Of a DNA stretch of 64,000 nucleotides, positions 8,553 to 18,695 are shown piece after piece (within the stretch, counting starts at the first letter, position 1; every line of letters begins with the position of its first letter). The notes below the pieces were generated by a model. It was not told where the DNA came from, ran no database searches, and saw only the letters and a program-made list of their open reading frames with translations. A program made the position numbers and the translations under genes. The stretch spans positions 62,001-126,000 of the forward strand of contig NZ_FRBL01000009.1 in the NCBI RefSeq assembly GCF_900142605.1, in the 5' to 3' direction. This DNA comes from Chitinophaga jiangningensis (GTDB taxonomy: Bacteria; Bacteroidota; Bacteroidia; Chitinophagales; Chitinophagaceae).

Positions 8553-10789
8553 GTAGTTTCTTTTTGTTTATTGTCAAAAGCAGCTTCGGCGATAAAGCCA
8601 ATCACCAGGATGGTAAAGGCCGCCGAAACAAGAATCGGAAACAGTTGGAATCGCAGGGCAATCGGTGAGGCAAACACGCTGAATCCCATATTTACCAGCC
8701 ACAGGGCAAACGCCAGCAGCATAGCTTTCAGCATAATAGGTTTCTTATGCGCTCCCAGCACTACTAATGAAATACAACCAAACAAAAACAGCACACTGAA
8801 TACTCCTACCATGATGGGATAATAATCCAGAATAGGCACCTTAAAAGATTTTAAGCGGGTGGTTACCTTCCTGCTCTTGTAATTAAACCAGACCTTTGCT
8901 ACTTCGGTCACACTATCCACTCCCATGTTATACTTCTCCAAAAATTCCACAGGCGGCGTATAATATTTCAGGAAATTGGGCCACAGATAGTATTCTGTAA
9001 ACTCCATCGGATACATTTTGATGATCTCCCTTCCATACTCATTATACAACGGGCCCATACTGGCCCACATTTTATGCTGGTTGGCACTGTCTTTCGTATT
9101 TTTAAACTGTGCCCGCATAAACGTTTGCAATGGTGCGGTGCGGGTCCACATATACACGGTGCTGGCCTTTATCATTTCCGCCGGAAACCTGCGTGTATCA
9201 CGGGTACTGTCGTAAAACTCCCTTACCCGCTGATCCAATGGCTGTAACTTTTTAGGCACCGGTTTACGATGCGCACTATCTACATACCGGTAAGCGTACA
9301 TCGCATTATTGGCCATCTGCCAGCCGGTAAACGGACTAAACTGACTTACACCTGTCAGCTCCTTGTATTTTGTTCTGTTAAACTGAACAAACAATCCGAT
9401 CAGCAGCAGCGCAAATGCCAGTCCCACCATCTTCAGCCAGATGCGCCTGCGCGCCAGCATAAATCCAAAGAAGGCTATCATTGGATAAAACAGGGCGTTG
9501 TAGCGCATGGTGAAAGCCACAAACAATACAACCGCATGCCAGAAAATCAGTTTAGGCGTAGGCCGGTACATGATCCAGAACAACAGTGTAAACCAGGTAA
9601 GACTTAAAGCGAGGAACATGGTATCACTGGATACATAGTTACTCAGGTACAGCAGTACAGGATTGACCAGCACAAACAGAAACAGCACAATTTTCGTTGC
9701 CTTCGCTGGTTTCAGGAAATAAAACAGCGTGAACGTTAGCGCCAGCAGGCTTGCCTCCAGGCAGCAATACTGGAATGTTACCAGCAGGGTATCCGACTTG
9801 GAGAATATGCTGAACAAACGCAAAAACTTCGGATAGCCAATCGGGTAAGTGGATGTATCCAGGTTCCTGTAGGCAGAATCCAGGTAAGCATACGAATCCC
9901 CGTTGATAAACTGTGCAAAGGGATATAGGTACTTAAACACGGTAAACTGTACCGCCATCAGCAGGATAGCTGCAATAACAAACCACCTGTTGGCAGGATT
10001 TTTAAATACATAGGTTGCCAGGGAGGCCGTATCATAATTTTTATCTTTCAGCTGCTCCAGCGTAAAGTTGAAATGATCCGCCACAATAATTTCCTGTCGC
10101 TCCACCATTACATCCAGCACATTGGCTACTGCCGCAATCCCGATTTTTTCCAGCTCCTGTACGGCCTGTTGCTGAAAGTCCTCATCGGGGCGCTGCCAGC
10201 CATTTTCCGGTGGATTGGAATAGTAGTGCAGCGACACCCATACATTTCCCGTAATGGTATCATTGCGTATTTCCAGGTCGGCTGCGGCCACCGTAGGATC
10301 TGTAACGGCGATGTTACAGTCCTTCAGGAACAGTGGCTTCCACTCTCCTGTTTTTTTATGGAGAAGGGAGAGCTTCTTCAACAGCACACTTACCGTAATC
10401 AACTGCCGGTTTTCCGGTAATCGCTCCAGCAGCACTGCTTTGGCCTCCCGGCCATTTATTTTTTTTGAATAAGCTTTGTAGAACTCCTGGTAGCCATATT
10501 TACCTACACTGTAACGAAGCGCTCTTTCCAGGTTTACAGGCTTACGATGCGGCAGGATAGCCACTTTCAGCCAGGAGAACAGCCACAGGATTGCTCTCCA
10601 CAGCCCTACCTGTTGTAAATTGAGGGCAGTTAACTGTAACGGATATTTGAAAAATCGCTGCCTGTGAAACAGGTAATCCGGTGTGAGCCCGGAGCTCTCT
10701 GCTGCTGCGCCATCCGTAGGGTGATCCGGAACTAATGTGTTTGGGTCCATAACAGGGCCGGTGTCGGACATGAATGCTTTTTTACTCAT
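8549..10789 (-). CDS. Large polytopic membrane protein, possible glycosyltransferase-like, with soluble N-terminal domain
   Basis: 746 residues. The first ~265 are soluble and rich in charged residues, with no domain I recognise. They are followed by about ten membrane helices from residue ~268 (WFVIAAILLMAVQFTVFKYL). A loop after the first helix contains INGDSYAYLDSAY, and helices carry SSDTMFLALSLTWF and MRYNALFYPMIAFFG. This resembles membrane-bound, lipid-linked-sugar glycosyltransferases of the PMT/ArnT type, where an acidic residue in the first loop is catalytic. That reading is tentative. The fused N-terminal domain is unusual for that group. It heads the operon with the DoxX-like and thioredoxin-like genes, and the 4-bp overlap with the next gene suggests coupled translation. 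Confidence 0.65.
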   Translation of the reverse strand: MSKKAFMSDTGPVMDPNTLVPDHPTDGAAAESSGLTPDYLFHRQRFFKYPLQLTALNLQQVGLWRAILWLFSWLKVAILPHRKPVNLERALRYSVGKYGYQEFYKAYSKKINGREAKAVLLERLPENRQLITVSVLLKKLSLLHKKTGEWKPLFLKDCNIAVTDPTVAAADLEIRNDTITGNVWVSLHYYSNPPENGWQRPDEDFQQQAVQELEKIGIAAVANVLDVMVERQEIIVADHFNFTLEQLKDKNYDTASLATYVFKNPANRWFVIAAILLMAVQFTVFKYLYPFAQFINGDSYAYLDSAYRNLDTSTYPIGYPKFLRLFSIFSKSDTLLVTFQYCCLEASLLALTFTLFYFLKPAKATKIVLFLFVLVNPVLLYLSNYVSSDTMFLALSLTWFTLLFWIMYRPTPKLIFWHAVVLFVAFTMRYNALFYPMIAFFGFMLARRRIWLKMVGLAFALLLIGLFVQFNRTKYKELTGVSQFSPFTGWQMANNAMYAYRYVDSAHRKPVPKKLQPLDQRVREFYDSTRDTRRFPAEMIKASTVYMWTRTAPLQTFMRAQFKNTKDSANQHKMWASMGPLYNEYGREIIKMYPMEFTEYYLWPNFLKYYTPPVEFLEKYNMGVDSVTEVAKVWFNYKSRKVTTRLKSFKVPILDYYPIMVGVFSVLFLFGCISLVVLGAHKKPIMLKAMLLAFALWLVNMGFSVFASPIALRFQLFPILVSAAFTILVIGFIAEAAFDNKQKETT

Positions 10790-11084
10790 GGGGATAAAGA
10801 TGGTAAGGCTTATGACGAATAATGATTACACGCTTTATTTATTGGCATATGCTGCTGTTCTTAAGGGCCATCCATACACGCCGGCAGCAGTTAAATCCCC
10901 TTTCAGGATGTTCGGTGTATTTTGAGGCCCAACAGGGTTATGCAATATAAAATCATGGTCTGCAACGGGAACGCAGCCGCCAAATCCCCGGATTATTGCA
11001 TAATTTTAACATTATCGGATGCAGCATACCCTGCTTACACATACAAAAATTTTATATTTTTACCGCCGGATGTAAGGCCATATC
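10790..11084. promoter_or_regulatory. Divergent intergenic region, promoters expected
   Basis: 295 bases between divergently transcribed genes, so it must hold both promoters. A TATATTTT stretch about 30 bases before the AsmA-like gene start resembles the Bacteroidota -7 box but is not an exact match. I see no gene or strong inverted repeat. Confidence 0.4.
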
Positions 11085-14000
11085 ATGAAAAAAGGCAAGA
11101 AAATTTTAAGAATAGCGGGAATCACTTTAGGGGCATTTTTACTGATCATTGTTATCGCAGCAGGAATACTCTATAGCCAACAACAGCGGCTGACCCAACT
11201 GGCTGTTAAAGAACTGAACAAACAGTTTACCGGTGAACTGGTACTGGGCAACAGTAGTATCAATCCCTTTGCACATTTTCCATATATCTCCATCGTATTA
11301 CACGATGTGAAGTTTTATGCCAGCAAGAAAATGGACAAAGCACCTATGTATGAAGTAGAGAAATTGTTTGTGGGCTTTAGTTTACCCGACATTTTAAAGC
11401 AACAATATAAAGTGCGTATCCTGGTGGTAAACACCGCTAAAGTGCACGTCCGGAGGGCTGCCAACGGTACCTTTGATATCGTGGAAGCACACACGCTGCC
11501 AAAGGCAACACCCTCCCCGGCCGATACGACTGCCGAAGAGGACTTAACCCTCGACCTGAAAAAAATTATCCTGAAAAATATTCATGTAACCTACCATGAT
11601 GATGCCAGCGGCATGAACGTGGCCACCCGGCTGGATAAGATCACCACCGGATTCAGTATGCAAAAAAACCATATGGCACTCAGGCTGGATGGTAAGCTGC
11701 TGCTGGATATTACCGGAAAAACGGATACAACACTCTTCAGAAACAAGCATGTGGCCCTCTCCCTTGCAGGCGATTATGATATGAACAAGGCTTTCCTGCA
11801 ACTGGAAAAGGCCAATATAAAACTGGAAAATGCCAGCCTGGATATAAAAGGGAACGCTAACCTGAAAAGCACACCGGTAGTAGATCTCCAGGTAAAAGGT
11901 GACCGCCCCGACCTGAACCTGCTCTTTGCGCTTGTACCGGCAGATGTAGCAGATAAGATGACGCATTACCGCCGCGATGGCAGAATATTTTTTGATGGCG
12001 TCATCAAAGGTCCGGTCAGCGAACACCAAATGCCTGCCATCACCGTCAACTTCGGTTGCGAAAATGTGTGGTTCGAAAATACCAGCGCCAATAAAAAGCT
12101 GGACTCCCTCGGCTTCCGCGGGTACTACACTAACGGTACCGGACACTCAATGAAAACTTCTGAACTGCACCTGCTCGACATGGTAGCCAAACCGGGTAAA
12201 GGCGTGTTTAAAGGTAACTTCATGGTCAAGGACTTTACTGATCCCCATATCATCATGCAGGTATATTCAGAATTGAATATCCGCTTTGTTGGGGAATTCC
12301 TTGGCATCAAGGACCTGGAACAGATTGAAGGAGACATCCGCCTGAACATGAACTTCCGGGAGCTGGCCGATATGCAGATACCGGAACAGAGCCTGGCCAA
12401 ACTCAAAGAAGGCGTACAGAGTGAGTTGACAGTTACCAACCTCGCCTTCCGTATCCCAAATTATCCGCTGCCGGTACGCAACGTCAATATTCATGCACAG
12501 GTAGCCCAGGGCAGATTAACGCTCGACACCCTCAATTTTCGCATCGGTGAGAGTGACCTGGCAGCCAGCGGTTCCCTCAGCGATTTACCCGCCATCTTCC
12601 ATAAACAAAGTAAACCTGTGAAAGTAACCTTCCAGGTGAACTCCAACAAAATTTTACCTGCGGAACTGCTGCTGGCAGATTCCACTCATAAAAAATTAAG
12701 GGAAGAAATGATCACGGGCTTCCGGCTGGCAGTAGCCCTGGAAACCAGCGTACAGGAGCTCCTCCACCCTAACCCATTGCCCAAAGGCAGCTTCAGGATC
12801 GAGGAATTCAAATCCAGCTTCAAACGCTACCCGCACAGCTTCCATCACTTTGCCGCCGATGTAACCATTGCTGATACCATGCTGCTGGTGAAAAACTTTT
12901 CCGGCAATATCGACAGCAGCAATATTGCTTTCAAAGGCCGCCTTACCAACTATAACCTCTGGTTCGATAAAATCAAGAAAGGGCATACGGAACTGGCGTT
13001 TGACCTGAAGTCGGACCGGCTGGCAGTAAATGACCTGATCAGCACCCGCGGCCGCCAGTTTGTACCCAAAGGCTACTGGTATGAACAGGCCAATAACCTG
13101 TGGCTGCGGGCACGCCTGAAAATGCGTTACGACACTACCTTCAAACGCGTAGATGCACATATCGCCAATATTTCCGGCTCATTGAAAGAGCACCCGATTA
13201 AGATTGAAAATATCAAAGGCCGCGTGCGATATGGTACTAACAAATACCTGGTAGTAGACACCCTCACAGGAAAAGTGGGCAGCAGTGATTTTGACATCAA
13301 CCTGCACCTCTACGCAGGGCCCGACCGTAAAGGCAATAAACGCAACAACCTCTTCGCCATAAAATCCAACTATCTCAACATTGATGAGATGATGAACTAC
13401 GATTTCAGCGAACATCCGGAGGAAGATGTGAATGCCCCTCTAAAAACCACCACCAGGCGGGAAAACGACAGTATTCACAACTCCGGCTTTAACATCTTCA
13501 AAATCAAATTCAGCAACTTTGATGTAACCGCTGATGTAGGCAAGATCCGTTATCACAAGCTCTGGCTGCGCAACCTGAAAGCCGGTATCCATATGCAGGA
13601 GGACCAGAAAGTAAAGATAGATACCATCGACGTACTGATGGCCAAAGGGCATATAGGTATGCGGGGTGTGCTGAATGTGGCTGATCCCAAGCGGCTCTTC
13701 TTTGCCAGCAGCATTACGCTGGATACAGTGGACCTCAGCAAAATGCTGCTGAAGTTCGACAACTTCGGACAGGATATGATCCTGAATAAAAACCTGAATG
13801 GCCGGCTCACCGGACGTATCCGCAGTTTTATTAAGCTGCATCCGGACATGACCCCGATGCTGGACTCCACCCGCGCATCGATGGACATAGAAATTCACAA
13901 CGGGGCGTTGATCGACTTTGCGCCGATGCAGGCCATGGCGACCTACTTCAAAGATAAGAACCTGCGCATGATCCGCTTCGACACCCTGCGGAATAAGCTG

Positions 14001-14303
14001 AGCTTTGCAGCCGCCACACTTGATATACCAAATATGAGTATCAATACGTCCATCGGTTATATTGAAATGAGCGGCAAGCAATCACTGGACACGAGGATGA
14101 ATTACCAGATCCGCGTACCGATGAAGATGGTTACACAGGTAGGCTGGCAGGCATTATTTGGCCGCAAGCAGGAAGAAGTGGAGGCCGACCAGGTAGATGC
14201 CATCGAAAGCGCTGATAAGAGCAAAAAAGGCCGGTTCATGAACCTGAGCATTTCAGGCACGCCGGAGAAATATAATATCTCATTGGGTAAAAAGAAGAAA
14301 TAA
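11085..14303 (+). CDS. AsmA-family protein
   Basis: 1072 residues with one N-terminal membrane helix (GITLGAFLLIIVIAAGILY) and a very long periplasmic part made of repeating beta strands. The opening pattern 'LTQLAVKELNKQFTGELVLGNSSINPF' is typical of the AsmA/TamB-like superfamily. These proteins form long grooves that hold lipids and help move phospholipids to, or assemble, the outer membrane. The C-terminal part contains an AsmA-like segment near residues 930-1040 and ends in a basic tail (SLGKKKK). Transcribed alone from a divergent promoter region; a hairpin lies after the stop. Confidence 0.85.
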   Translation: MKKGKKILRIAGITLGAFLLIIVIAAGILYSQQQRLTQLAVKELNKQFTGELVLGNSSINPFAHFPYISIVLHDVKFYASKKMDKAPMYEVEKLFVGFSLPDILKQQYKVRILVVNTAKVHVRRAANGTFDIVEAHTLPKATPSPADTTAEEDLTLDLKKIILKNIHVTYHDDASGMNVATRLDKITTGFSMQKNHMALRLDGKLLLDITGKTDTTLFRNKHVALSLAGDYDMNKAFLQLEKANIKLENASLDIKGNANLKSTPVVDLQVKGDRPDLNLLFALVPADVADKMTHYRRDGRIFFDGVIKGPVSEHQMPAITVNFGCENVWFENTSANKKLDSLGFRGYYTNGTGHSMKTSELHLLDMVAKPGKGVFKGNFMVKDFTDPHIIMQVYSELNIRFVGEFLGIKDLEQIEGDIRLNMNFRELADMQIPEQSLAKLKEGVQSELTVTNLAFRIPNYPLPVRNVNIHAQVAQGRLTLDTLNFRIGESDLAASGSLSDLPAIFHKQSKPVKVTFQVNSNKILPAELLLADSTHKKLREEMITGFRLAVALETSVQELLHPNPLPKGSFRIEEFKSSFKRYPHSFHHFAADVTIADTMLLVKNFSGNIDSSNIAFKGRLTNYNLWFDKIKKGHTELAFDLKSDRLAVNDLISTRGRQFVPKGYWYEQANNLWLRARLKMRYDTTFKRVDAHIANISGSLKEHPIKIENIKGRVRYGTNKYLVVDTLTGKVGSSDFDINLHLYAGPDRKGNKRNNLFAIKSNYLNIDEMMNYDFSEHPEEDVNAPLKTTTRRENDSIHNSGFNIFKIKFSNFDVTADVGKIRYHKLWLRNLKAGIHMQEDQKVKIDTIDVLMAKGHIGMRGVLNVADPKRLFFASSITLDTVDLSKMLLKFDNFGQDMILNKNLNGRLTGRIRSFIKLHPDMTPMLDSTRASMDIEIHNGALIDFAPMQAMATYFKDKNLRMIRFDTLRNKLSFAAATLDIPNMSINTSIGYIEMSGKQSLDTRMNYQIRVPMKMVTQVGWQALFGRKQEEVEADQVDAIESADKSKKGRFMNLSISGTPEKYNISLGKKKK

Positions 14304-14349
14304 CGCCACTAGATAAGCATCCGTAAAAAATGCCGCATTTCCGCAGCAG

Positions 14350-14387
14350 GTATAGGTAGATTAGTATATCTTACTATCTGCCTATAC
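14350..14387. terminator. Imperfect hairpin between AsmA-like and barrel genes
   Basis: GTATAGG (14350-14356) pairs with CCTATAC (14381-14387), and pairing continues inwards with one mismatch and one bulge. It lies 46 bases after the AsmA-like stop and 9 bases before the next ATG. It could therefore be a terminator or a leader structure of the barrel gene. Confidence 0.4.
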
Positions 14388-14396
14388 TTCGATACT

Positions 14397-15086
14397 ATGA
14401 AAATAATATGCTTATCAGTCCTCCTATTTTGCTGTACGTTGATTGCCAGTGCTCAACTCCGGTGGGGCTTCCGGCTGGCAGATGGCTTTTCCTATCTTAG
14501 CAAACCCAGTGTGAGCAAGGGAACCATCAACAGCAGCAACCAGTTATTTTATACGTTACAGGCTGGCCTTACAGCCGACTGGCAACTTAGTAAACATCTT
14601 CATTTACAGCCTTCGCTGGTGTTCAGTTCCAAGGGTGGAAAAAATTCGACGCATTACAATGTGACCAACAACGGTACTTTTTATGTGATTGAAACCAAAG
14701 GCAGCATACGTCACAACTACATTGAGCTGCCGCTTAACCTGCTATATAAGTTCCATGCCGGCAGCGGCAAGCTGTTTGCAGGTATTGGGGGTTATGCAGC
14801 CGAATACCTGGGTGGGAAAATGGATGGCGCTGTGTTTCCACAGGCAGAAGACGGCGGTATCACCATTACTCCGATTGAAGTAATTCCGGGCGGCGTGCCA
14901 CCACCGACAGATCCGGCAGACAGAAAACTCAAAGTTGAACAACTGGATGCAGGGGCTAACATTACCGCCGGATATGAATTCAGGTTTGGTTTACAACTGG
15001 GGCTGAACTACAGCTACGGACTTACCCAAACGAACTACGGCAAAAACCGCGTGGCTACTATCAGTGTGGCTTATCTCTTTAAATAA
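14397..15086 (+). CDS. Porin-family outer-membrane beta-barrel protein
   Basis: 229 residues with a signal peptide (MKIICLSVLLFCCTLIASAQ) and then alternating-strand sequence. It contains 'GLTADWQLSKHLHLQPSLVFSSKGGK' and a C-terminal 'TISVAYLFK'. This is the layout of the small eight-stranded 'porin family / outer membrane protein beta-barrel domain' proteins that are abundant in Bacteroidota. Their role is usually structural or unknown. The gene converges with the next one, and the two stops are only 5 bp apart. Confidence 0.8.
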   Translation: MKIICLSVLLFCCTLIASAQLRWGFRLADGFSYLSKPSVSKGTINSSNQLFYTLQAGLTADWQLSKHLHLQPSLVFSSKGGKNSTHYNVTNNGTFYVIETKGSIRHNYIELPLNLLYKFHAGSGKLFAGIGGYAAEYLGGKMDGAVFPQAEDGGITITPIEVIPGGVPPPTDPADRKLKVEQLDAGANITAGYEFRFGLQLGLNYSYGLTQTNYGKNRVATISVAYLFK

Positions 15087-15091
15087 TCAGC

Positions 15092-15538
15092 TTACCAGGA
15101 TACATAACAGGCTACACAGGCTATCAAACTGGCAAAGGTTAACCCGTGCAGGATCAGGTGTTCCAGGTTCGGCGCGGGGTTACCTTTTCTGTTAGGCAGC
15201 ACGAAAATTGTTTTACTGAATAAACGGCGGTGCAGCTCTGTCCAGTTTTTCTGCATGGCAAAGCGCGGACCAAAGAAGTAAGGTGTCCACCACGTATAAA
15301 TCTCTCCTATTAAGATGATGGCCAGTTCGAGGCAGGCAATTAATACCAGCATCTGGTAGCCGGATAATAATGCCATTACCGGAAATCCCATTGAAAGGAA
15401 GTTCATGGCCGCTTCACCAAGGTTTTCCGGCGTCGTATAGGCGCGGATGTTATTGAGCGGGAACAGGTCCAGCTTGGAGGTTGCCTGATGGTAGATCAGG
15501 TGCAGGTTAGTCATCAGTATAGCAAAGAGATAGAGCAT
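15092..15538 (-). CDS. Hypothetical membrane protein, 148 residues
   Basis: Three or four hydrophobic segments (around residues 1-15, 48-80 and 125-147), with a conserved-looking loop 'LIGEIYTWWTPYFFGP'. It has no signal peptide beyond the first helix and no catalytic motif. Similar small inner-membrane proteins are common in Bacteroidota and lack a known function. It is convergent with the barrel gene and divergent from the following gene. Confidence 0.7.
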   Translation of the reverse strand: MLYLFAILMTNLHLIYHQATSKLDLFPLNNIRAYTTPENLGEAAMNFLSMGFPVMALLSGYQMLVLIACLELAIILIGEIYTWWTPYFFGPRFAMQKNWTELHRRLFSKTIFVLPNRKGNPAPNLEHLILHGLTFASLIACVACYVSW

Positions 15539-15771
15539 GTCCGTAGCGATTATGCTTCAAAAATGCATCAAAACCTTAGTTGGGAAAACAGCGAATCGGT
15601 TATAGTCGGCACTTTTACCGGTGAAACCCCTTAAAATATCGGTTAAAAAACCGGGTCATGAAACCCACTTTCTGATACCCTGGCTTTTTTCCGGCCACAG
15701 CATTAACATCTCCCTAAAAAATGATTGGTAAAAATATTCCGTAATTTGGCGGCTTAACCCAAAAGGAAATC

Positions 15772-17412
15772 ATGAATACTGTATTGGAAGCCATTAGCAA
15801 GGATATTACCATTGCCATTACCACAATGATCGATCTGCTGGAAAAGAAGCGGCCTGCTGCGGAAATTATTAAGCGATCACCGCTACAGAAGGGCGTATTT
15901 GATACAGCCAGGTTCATATATAAAAACGGAGATATCAAACTCTTCTCTTCCGACCTCGACTATGGCGGGCCTGACCTGGAGTATGAAGGCACCCAATTCC
16001 CCGGCGCCCTTGCGGATGCGACGGCGGTGGATGACTTGTACCCGATACTGCATCAGGCATTGGAAGCTGCTATTGCTGCATATGATAACCATCCTATTCT
16101 CCAATATTTCTTTTCCGTAACCGGTACTTTTTATACCCCTGCCGGCAAAACAGACATGCCGCCATTTTTGCATATCAGTGAAACAAAACGGCAACAGGTG
16201 GTAGCCGCGGTGGATGCTTATGTGGAACAAAAGATTTATAACGGGCAATACCCTACGGAGGAGCTGGATACCTTTATGCTGGCTAATCACCTCGTAAATC
16301 CATTGTTTAAGGGAGATATAAATGCTCCGCTGGTAATGGAAATCTTTGATAAAATTGTCGCGCTGAACCGGCATCACCCCGAAACGCAAAAAAAACATCG
16401 GTACAATATCACCCATGCATTGAAGTCGTGGGCAGAAGAAATATTTATACCGGTTTACTATTCGGTTGATAAAAACGAATTTCGTTTGCCGGAGTATACC
16501 ATCAGGCCTGACCATCCCGCAGCCTCCGCTCCCCTGCTCGATTTGCTGCTGTATACCGCCGCGTTGATCATCCGCTACGAACCAAATTACAGCAGGGCTA
16601 CCGGTATCCGTTTTGCAGAAATTGCGAAGGAGTTGGGTAGCGATAAAGCAGTTACCATGCTGGCTTCCGGCAGTGGGAAATTTGCCCCGCTCACCGATGC
16701 GGCGGTTGCAATCAAAGTAAACGACACCTTTGGAACGGTGGACATACATGTGAAACAGGAATCCGAAGCAGCGTATGCGCAGGCGCTCACCTACCTGACC
16801 AGCATCCTGGAACAGGGCTTCCCCCGTAGCTACGCCATACAGTTAAAATCAAAAGCAAAAGAATTACTGCCGGTTAAAAAACTTGGCAAAACAGCCACAC
16901 AGCGCTTTTTCGCCAATGCCTTACAATATCCGGCCCTGTATCCCTTATTGGAAAAATATGCCCGCGTAGCGATGGCGGAACAATATGAATGGTACCAGGA
17001 TGCAGAAGGAGAAACCTGTTGCCTGCCGGGGACTTATGCCGTGTTTGGCCTCGGACTTGCCGGCGAGCAATGGTTTCCGCTGGTAAGGGATTACATGAAA
17101 CAGGTAGATGATGAACACCAATCCGTACAATATTATTTTACACTGGCCCTGGCAGAAAAATACGGAGTTACGGCTGCCACCATACCTACGCTGATAGCTT
17201 GCCTGGTAGCTTCTCCGGATCAAAAACCTGCTAAACAACTGGTAGATTTACAGCTTCCGCAAAACCAGGAAGCGTTAGTTGCTGCATTGAAGGACCTCCC
17301 TGATTACGAGGTAGCGCATGTGATTGGGCATATCTGGGGAGGGGCTGATAAATTAAAAGCGCAGGCTAAAAAGCAGGAGGCACTGCTGGCAGTGGCCGGT
17401 TTGCTGAACTAA
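15772..17412 (+). CDS. DUF6138-like hypothetical protein
   Basis: 546 residues with no signal peptide, so probably cytoplasmic. It is mixed helix and strand. The first ~230 residues include a 'DLYPILHQALEAAIAAYDNHP' segment; the second half is helical with 'CCLPGTYAVFGLGLAGEQW'. I recall this pattern from proteins annotated with the uncharacterised domain DUF6138, but I cannot confirm it here. No enzyme motif is visible. A short TAATTTG stretch about 30 bases upstream may belong to its promoter. It is transcribed alone and converges on the following lipoprotein gene. Confidence 0.7.
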   Translation: MNTVLEAISKDITIAITTMIDLLEKKRPAAEIIKRSPLQKGVFDTARFIYKNGDIKLFSSDLDYGGPDLEYEGTQFPGALADATAVDDLYPILHQALEAAIAAYDNHPILQYFFSVTGTFYTPAGKTDMPPFLHISETKRQQVVAAVDAYVEQKIYNGQYPTEELDTFMLANHLVNPLFKGDINAPLVMEIFDKIVALNRHHPETQKKHRYNITHALKSWAEEIFIPVYYSVDKNEFRLPEYTIRPDHPAASAPLLDLLLYTAALIIRYEPNYSRATGIRFAEIAKELGSDKAVTMLASGSGKFAPLTDAAVAIKVNDTFGTVDIHVKQESEAAYAQALTYLTSILEQGFPRSYAIQLKSKAKELLPVKKLGKTATQRFFANALQYPALYPLLEKYARVAMAEQYEWYQDAEGETCCLPGTYAVFGLGLAGEQWFPLVRDYMKQVDDEHQSVQYYFTLALAEKYGVTAATIPTLIACLVASPDQKPAKQLVDLQLPQNQEALVAALKDLPDYEVAHVIGHIWGGADKLKAQAKKQEALLAVAGLLN

Positions 17413-17452
17413 TTACAGGCAGATCACTGGCTAGCAGCCAGGGGGCTGCCGC

Positions 17453-18115
17453 TTATGGCTGCTGCGTAATTTTATCTACGTATATAACGAAAGAGGCGGC
17501 CACCTTCACTTCTTTAGCACCGCACAAATTGGCATTATAGCCAGGCTGCCGGCCCGCATTGGCGATAGCATCCATGATACATGGATCGCTCAGCTGATTT
17601 GGTGCGGCACCACCGTTGTAATGATATTTTCCCTTCATACGGATAAATTGACCCACGTCCGTAATGCTTTCCAGATTCATATATACTTTACTGTTAGCCA
17701 TGTTTTCGTCCGTATCGAAAAACAGGTAGTAGGTACCACCGTTGTAGTCGTCCGTATTGGCGTCCGTAATTATACGTGCGGAGCCGCCCACGGCCAATGC
17801 GCCGTCGTACACCACTTCCCCCGTGGTTAATTTTAGAGGCAGGGAGCCACTGCTGATATCATAACTGACACCGTTAGCCTCATTGATTGCCGTAAGTGCA
17901 AAATTTTCAAAACCTGTTTTGGTAAACTTTGTGTAGCCAATACCCACCTGGTCTTCTCCGATGGCGGTAAAATTGCTGTTAACACTGCCTGTAATCTGCA
18001 CTGATACAGTATCTGCGGGTTTTTCAGTAATATTCGTATCACTGTTTTTGTTGTCTTTACTACAGGCAATAGCAATGCAGGCCAACAAAGCAACGGGTAC
18101 AACTTTTCGTAGCAT
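17453..18115 (-). CDS. Lipoprotein of unknown function, 220 residues
   Basis: The signal peptide ends in a lipobox (IAIAC, Cys18), followed by a short Lys/Asp/Asn linker. The mature part is beta-rich and contains no motif I recognise. It includes two phrases on 'TDANTDDYNGGTYYLFFD' and 'SITDVGQFIRMKGKY', suggesting a lipocalin- or Ig-like fold at the cell surface. A small palindrome (CTGGCT-AGC-AGCCAG, 17427-17441) lies between its stop and the stop of the convergent DUF6138-like gene. Divergent from the next gene. Confidence 0.75.
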   Translation of the reverse strand: MLRKVVPVALLACIAIACSKDNKNSDTNITEKPADTVSVQITGSVNSNFTAIGEDQVGIGYTKFTKTGFENFALTAINEANGVSYDISSGSLPLKLTTGEVVYDGALAVGGSARIITDANTDDYNGGTYYLFFDTDENMANSKVYMNLESITDVGQFIRMKGKYHYNGGAAPNQLSDPCIMDAIANAGRQPGYNANLCGAKEVKVAASFVIYVDKITQQP

Positions 18116-18200
18116 GGTTAATTTTTTCTCCGGCCCACAAAATAGTAATTTTTATTTTTTTAAGCGCCCGCTAGTTCAAATTCAAATGCAAGGTGTTTGA

Positions 18201-18659
18201 ATGCGCATAATCAACTATTTCATGAGCATAGTATTAACACACCGTAAAGGGGCACTGCTGGGACTCCTGGCACATTTATTCATTTTATTGACCGGACAAT
18301 TAATTTTTATCCTGATTTTATTTCCGCATGATTTCGGCATAGGGGTCGACATGCTGGTAGCCTTGCAGGGTAACGTATACGCCCTAACGTTTTATGCATT
18401 ATTACTGATTGGCGGCTGGATCCTTGGTGGCAAAGTAGGCGCCAGGCTGGCTATGGGTGGAAGTGTAGTTCGTACAGGGCTGAGGAGCGGACTATTGGTG
18501 GCACTACTCTCGGTCCTTTTCTGGATGCCGGTTACCATTTCCCAATCAGGCTTGGGTACAGGGCTACAGGTGATGCGTGATCCGGCGATACTCGCGCTGG
18601 TGGTATTTTGCATTAATTGGCTAATAGTAGCGGTACTTTCAAGAACAAAAGCTATATAA
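18201..18659 (+). CDS. Small membrane protein with four helices
   Basis: 152 residues (or 145 if ATG at 18222 is used; the second fits a slightly cleaner N-terminus). Four hydrophobic segments are evident, with glycine-rich spacing (LLIGGWILGGKVGARLAMGGS). There are no charged active-site motifs, and the family is unknown to me. The gene is closed by a textbook intrinsic terminator, so it is a single-gene transcript. Confidence 0.65.
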   Translation: MRIINYFMSIVLTHRKGALLGLLAHLFILLTGQLIFILILFPHDFGIGVDMLVALQGNVYALTFYALLLIGGWILGGKVGARLAMGGSVVRTGLRSGLLVALLSVLFWMPVTISQSGLGTGLQVMRDPAILALVVFCINWLIVAVLSRTKAI

Positions 18660-18661
18660 TA

Positions 18662-18692
18662 AATCCCCCGGCAAAAACCGGGGGATTTTTTT
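18662..18692. terminator. Strong intrinsic terminator
   Basis: AATCCCCCGG (18662-18671) pairs perfectly with CCGGGGGATT (18678-18687) around a CAAAAA loop and is followed by a T-run. It ends the small membrane protein gene on the plus strand; the reverse direction also serves the convergent phosphatase gene. Confidence 0.88.
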
Positions 18693-18695
18693 AGT

